64,000 nucleotides of DNA from Desulfofundulus australicus DSM 11792 (lineage in GTDB: Bacteria > Bacillota > Desulfotomaculia > Desulfotomaculales > Desulfovirgulaceae): NCBI RefSeq assembly GCF_900129285.1, contig NZ_FQUW01000013.1, positions 27,375-91,374 of the forward strand. Reading direction: 5' to 3'. Numbering within the stretch: the stretch's first letter is position 1; every line of letters starts with the position of its first letter. This document shows positions 61,323 to 64,000 of this stretch, piece after piece. The position numbers and the translations under genes are program-made. The notes beneath the pieces were generated by a model that had not been told where the DNA came from, did no database searches, and was given only the letters and a program-made list of their open reading frames with translations.

Positions 61323-61963
61323 TGTACCGGGTCAACCTGCTGCCGCCAAAACTGCAGCGCGAGGGTACCATCGACGTCCGCCGCCTTTTCCTCCTGGCTG
61401 GTATCACTGTTCTTCTCGCCGGATTTGTGGGGCTGTGCGTATTTTTCCCCCTGAATTATTTCCTGATGAAAAACGAGCTGGAACTGACCAGACAGCAGAT
61501 TGCCGAACTGGAACCGGTGGTTAACCGGGTGCAGGCCCTGCGAAAGGAAAGGCAGGACCTGGAGAAGGCGGTGGCTGAATACCGCACCATATTCAGGGAA
61601 AGAAAGACCTGGAGCAGCTTTATATCCGGGCTGGACTCCATTACCCCCGTGGATCTGTGGCTGATGGGGCTGGAGATTTCCCACCGGCAGGAACCGGGAG
61701 AAAGGGGTGAAGGCGGAACCGCCGGTGGCGGTGCAGGGAGCCGGCCTGCAGGTAGCCCGGACAGGCCCAATATGGTGGTCTTTAAAGGGGTTTCCCGCAC
61801 CCTTTCTTCGGTGGGCGTTTTTGAGCAGCACCTGCACCAGCTCGGGGTCTTCGAGCGGCTGGAACTGAAGAAAATAAGTGCAGGAGATAACGGCCTCAAC
61901 TTTGAAATTACCGGTTACCTGAGGGAGGTTTGTAGCAGTTACCAACAGGCCAACAAATATTGA
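61319..61963 (+). CDS. pilN: Type IV pilus assembly protein PilN
   Basis: 214 residues. The short cytoplasmic PilM-binding motif MYRVNLLPPKLQ precedes one membrane helix (LFLLAGITVLLAGFVGLCVFF), a coiled coil and a ferredoxin-like fold domain with a Gly-rich insertion. pilO should follow but an IS607-type recombinase gene starts 31 bp after the stop. Confidence 0.92.
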   Translation: MMYRVNLLPPKLQREGTIDVRRLFLLAGITVLLAGFVGLCVFFPLNYFLMKNELELTRQQIAELEPVVNRVQALRKERQDLEKAVAEYRTIFRERKTWSSFISGLDSITPVDLWLMGLEISHRQEPGERGEGGTAGGGAGSRPAGSPDRPNMVVFKGVSRTLSSVGVFEQHLHQLGVFERLELKKISAGDNGLNFEITGYLREVCSSYQQANKY

Positions 61964-61994
61964 CAAAACATAACAAAACAGTTACCATGAAGTT

Positions 61995-62654
61995 ATGGAA
62001 CTATTAACCATCAGCAAAGCGGCAAAAAAATTAGGCGTTCATCCCAACAGCCTGCGCAACTGGGAAAAACGCGGCTTAATCAAGCCCGTCCGTTTGCCTG
62101 GAGGCCAGCGCAGGTACTCTATGGACGAACTCAACAGGCTCCTGCAGTCCGGTCAGTTGACTGACGGGCAGGAATCAGTTGTGCTCTATGCCAGGGTATC
62201 CACTAAAAAGCAGGCTGACGCAGGCAATCTGGACCGGCAGATCGAACGGCTGCGGCAGTACGCCCGGGAAAACGGATTTACCTTCAGGGCGGAATTCACG
62301 GACGTAGCCAGCGGCTTAAACCAGAAGCGCCGCGGATTAGCCAACGTACTCAAGCTGGCCGAGCAGGGCGAGTATAAGAAGCTCATCATCGAATATCCCG
62401 ACCGGCTGGCGCGGTTTGGTTATGAATATATCGAACGCCATTTAAGGTACTGCGGCGTAGAAATAATCGCCATCGCGGAAAAAGAGCCGGAGGACGTCAA
62501 TTCCGAGCTGGTCCGGGACCTTTTGGCCATAGTCGCGGCCTTTTCAGCCCGGCTGTACGGCGCCAGGGGCGGCAGGAGGGTCAGGCAGGGGTTTCGGGAG
62601 CTGATAGCGGGAGTGGAGCGGGATGAAAAAGCCAAAAAAGAAGGCAACAATTAA
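61995..62654 (+). mobile_element. tnpA: IS607-family serine recombinase TnpA
   Basis: 219 residues. MerR-type HTH (ISKAAKKLGVHPNSLRNWEKRGLIKPVRLPGGQRRYS) followed by a resolvase domain whose catalytic serine is in LYARVSTKKQ, then DRQIERLRQYARENG, DVASGLNQKRRGL and EYPDRLARFGYE. This is the transposase of IS607 elements, which integrate as large serine recombinases do, without terminal inverted repeats. It overlaps tnpB by 32 bp. The element lies immediately after pilN. Confidence 0.94.
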
Positions 62655-64000
62655 CCCGGATGAAAGTATAAGATACACCGTATGCGGCGAGTGGTTTCCT
62701 GAAAGTTTTCCTGCCCGGCGCAGCCTGCGTTGGGGCCGGGGTGGCGAAGACCCTCTGGCCACCGAGATGCGCCTTTTTTGTTCATGCCAGCGCTGGGCGT
62801 TCAACCGGCTGCAGGAAGGTTGTTCCCGTGAAGAGCTCAAAAGAGAAGGCCAGGAGTTATTTGGTATAAACTCCCGTTTTTGTGACGATGCCGTACTGAA
62901 GGCAAAGGCCGTTATTGAATCGCAGCGAGAACTGCTGGCACAGGAAATCGAACAGACGGAAATGAAGCTGGCCCGGGCCAGGAAGAAACTCGGCTGGGTG
63001 GAAAAAGACCTGGATAAAGCAGTTGAAGCAAACGACCCGGTAAAAATCGAGAAAGCTAAGCGCGCCGTACACGGCCGCAAAGCGCGGGTCAAAAAACTAA
63101 AGACGAAGCTGGATGATCTGAAAACCCACCGGGACAACGGCACCATACCCACAGTAATCTTCGGCGGTCGTTCTTTGTGGAAGCGGGTCTGCAAGGGTAA
63201 AGCCACGCGGGAAGAATGGCGGCAAGTCCGGCAGAACCGGCTTTTTGCCCGTGGCGATGAAACCAAAGGCGGCAACCCGAACATCAAGATAAGCTATCGG
63301 AACGGGAATTTCTCCCTGTCAGTAACCATCTCTCACCTGTCCGAGCAGAAAGGGACAGACAAGAAGGGCAGGCCAATAATGACGAGGGCTCCCCGGGTAA
63401 CGGGAAAGCTCTGGCTGCCGGAAAAGCACCGGCTCAAGGTGTGGGAGTCTCTTCTTTCCGGCGCTCCCTATAACGTTGAGTTAATCAAAGGCCGGGACGG
63501 CCGGTACAGGGTGCACATTACCTTCACCGTAACGGCACCTGAACCGGTGACCAGTCCCAACCGGGGCTACTTGGGGATGGACACCAACCCGGACGGGGTG
63601 GCTTTAGCCAGCGTCAATTATTTCGGCCAGCCCGAACCCTGGCCGGAGGGTTTCGAGGTACCTTACCCGAAGGCATTACACAAATTTGCCGGGGAATTCC
63701 AGGTGACAGTGCAACCGAACGGTTTCCTGTACATCAAGATACCGGAACTTGCTTACAGCCGCGGATACCGGCGCACCTACCTGATAGGCGTACTGGCTAA
63801 AGTGGTGGTGGACACAGCAAAAGCTTTTGAAAAACCCATTGCATTGGAGGACCTGGACTTCGGGAAAGACCGGCTGGACACGGACAGGAAATTCAACCGC
63901 ATGGCGGCCAGCTTCCCGTTCAAGAAGATAATCGAGGCCGTCATGCGGAGGGCATCCAGGGAAGGTGTGGGCGTAAAACCGGTCAGGCCGGCGCACACGT
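62623..64000 (+). mobile_element. tnpB: TnpB RNA-guided nuclease of the IS607 element (runs off the window)
   Basis: 459 residues visible from ATG 62623, no stop before 64000. N-terminal part with coiled-coil (about 90-170), then the RuvC-like core: RuvC-I aspartate in GYLGMDTNPDGVA (about residue 327) and RuvC-II glutamate in PIALEDLDFG (about residue 409). RuvC-III, the zinc motif and the right end with its guide RNA are outside. TnpB proteins are omegaRNA-guided DNA endonucleases that help the element persist. Confidence 0.88.

Noticed and set aside
1..64000. CRISPR arrays, tRNA or rRNA genes
   Set aside because: No regularly spaced repeats, cloverleaf-like segments or rRNA stretches were found by reading the intergenic regions.

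Overview
The window looks like a moderately GC-rich chromosome segment from an anaerobic, spore-forming Firmicute of the Desulfotomaculum/Pelotomaculum (Peptococcaceae) type. The reasons are strong Shine-Dalgarno sites with frequent GTG/TTG starts, an intact sigK, clostridial 4Fe-4S proteins, a probable selenoprotein, and a gene order from hisS to mltG that follows the Bacillus subtilis block hisS-aspS-(6S RNA)-tcdA-rarA-rrf2-iscS-mnmA-alaS-yrzL-yrrK-yrzB-yrrL. The genus is an inference; no rRNA is present.

Layout. 1-5.2 kb: end of galE, dtd, an MBL hydrolase, a stand-alone histidine kinase, an acetyl-CoA-synthetase-like protein lacking its catalytic lysine, and a P-loop ATPase. 5.2-21.3 kb: the conserved translation and Fe-S block (hisS, aspS, 6S RNA, tcdA, trxA, a structured RNA, rarA, iscR-like regulator, iscS, iscU, mnmA, alaS, ireB, ruvX). 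21.4-28.9 kb: cell-envelope genes (VanW/G5, mltG, U32 protein, PBP), a triple-HTH regulator, a small ferredoxin, FmdB and a second thioredoxin. 29.0-30.1 kb: a UGA-interrupted glutaredoxin (probable selenoprotein) divergent from a DUF554 membrane protein.

30.2-42.6 kb is an accessory island. A secreted NAGPA-type glycosidase gene is followed by a PIN toxin/antitoxin pair and a two-gene operon of very large proteins (1663 and 1631 aa). The second is a DEAH helicase with zinc ribbons and a C-terminal DUF1998 cysteine cluster. The pairing resembles Druantia type III (druH-druE) anti-phage systems. The island ends in a degenerate copy of the last ~130 bp of the NAGPA gene, so long direct repeats bracket it. 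This is the best candidate for an undescribed system.

42.6-50.8 kb: MFS exporter, sigK, cbiJ, mobA, yqeG and the shikimate genes aroE-aroC-aroK-aroB. 50.8-62 kb: a type IV pilus locus (pilD, pilB, pilT, pilC, pilA, minor pilins with a decayed pilV, a beta-solenoid PilX-like protein, pilM, pilN). The minor-pilin part is visibly richer in A+T than its neighbours. The locus is interrupted after pilN, where pilO would be expected, by an IS607-type element (serine recombinase tnpA plus tnpB running off the window). No tRNA, rRNA or CRISPR array was seen.
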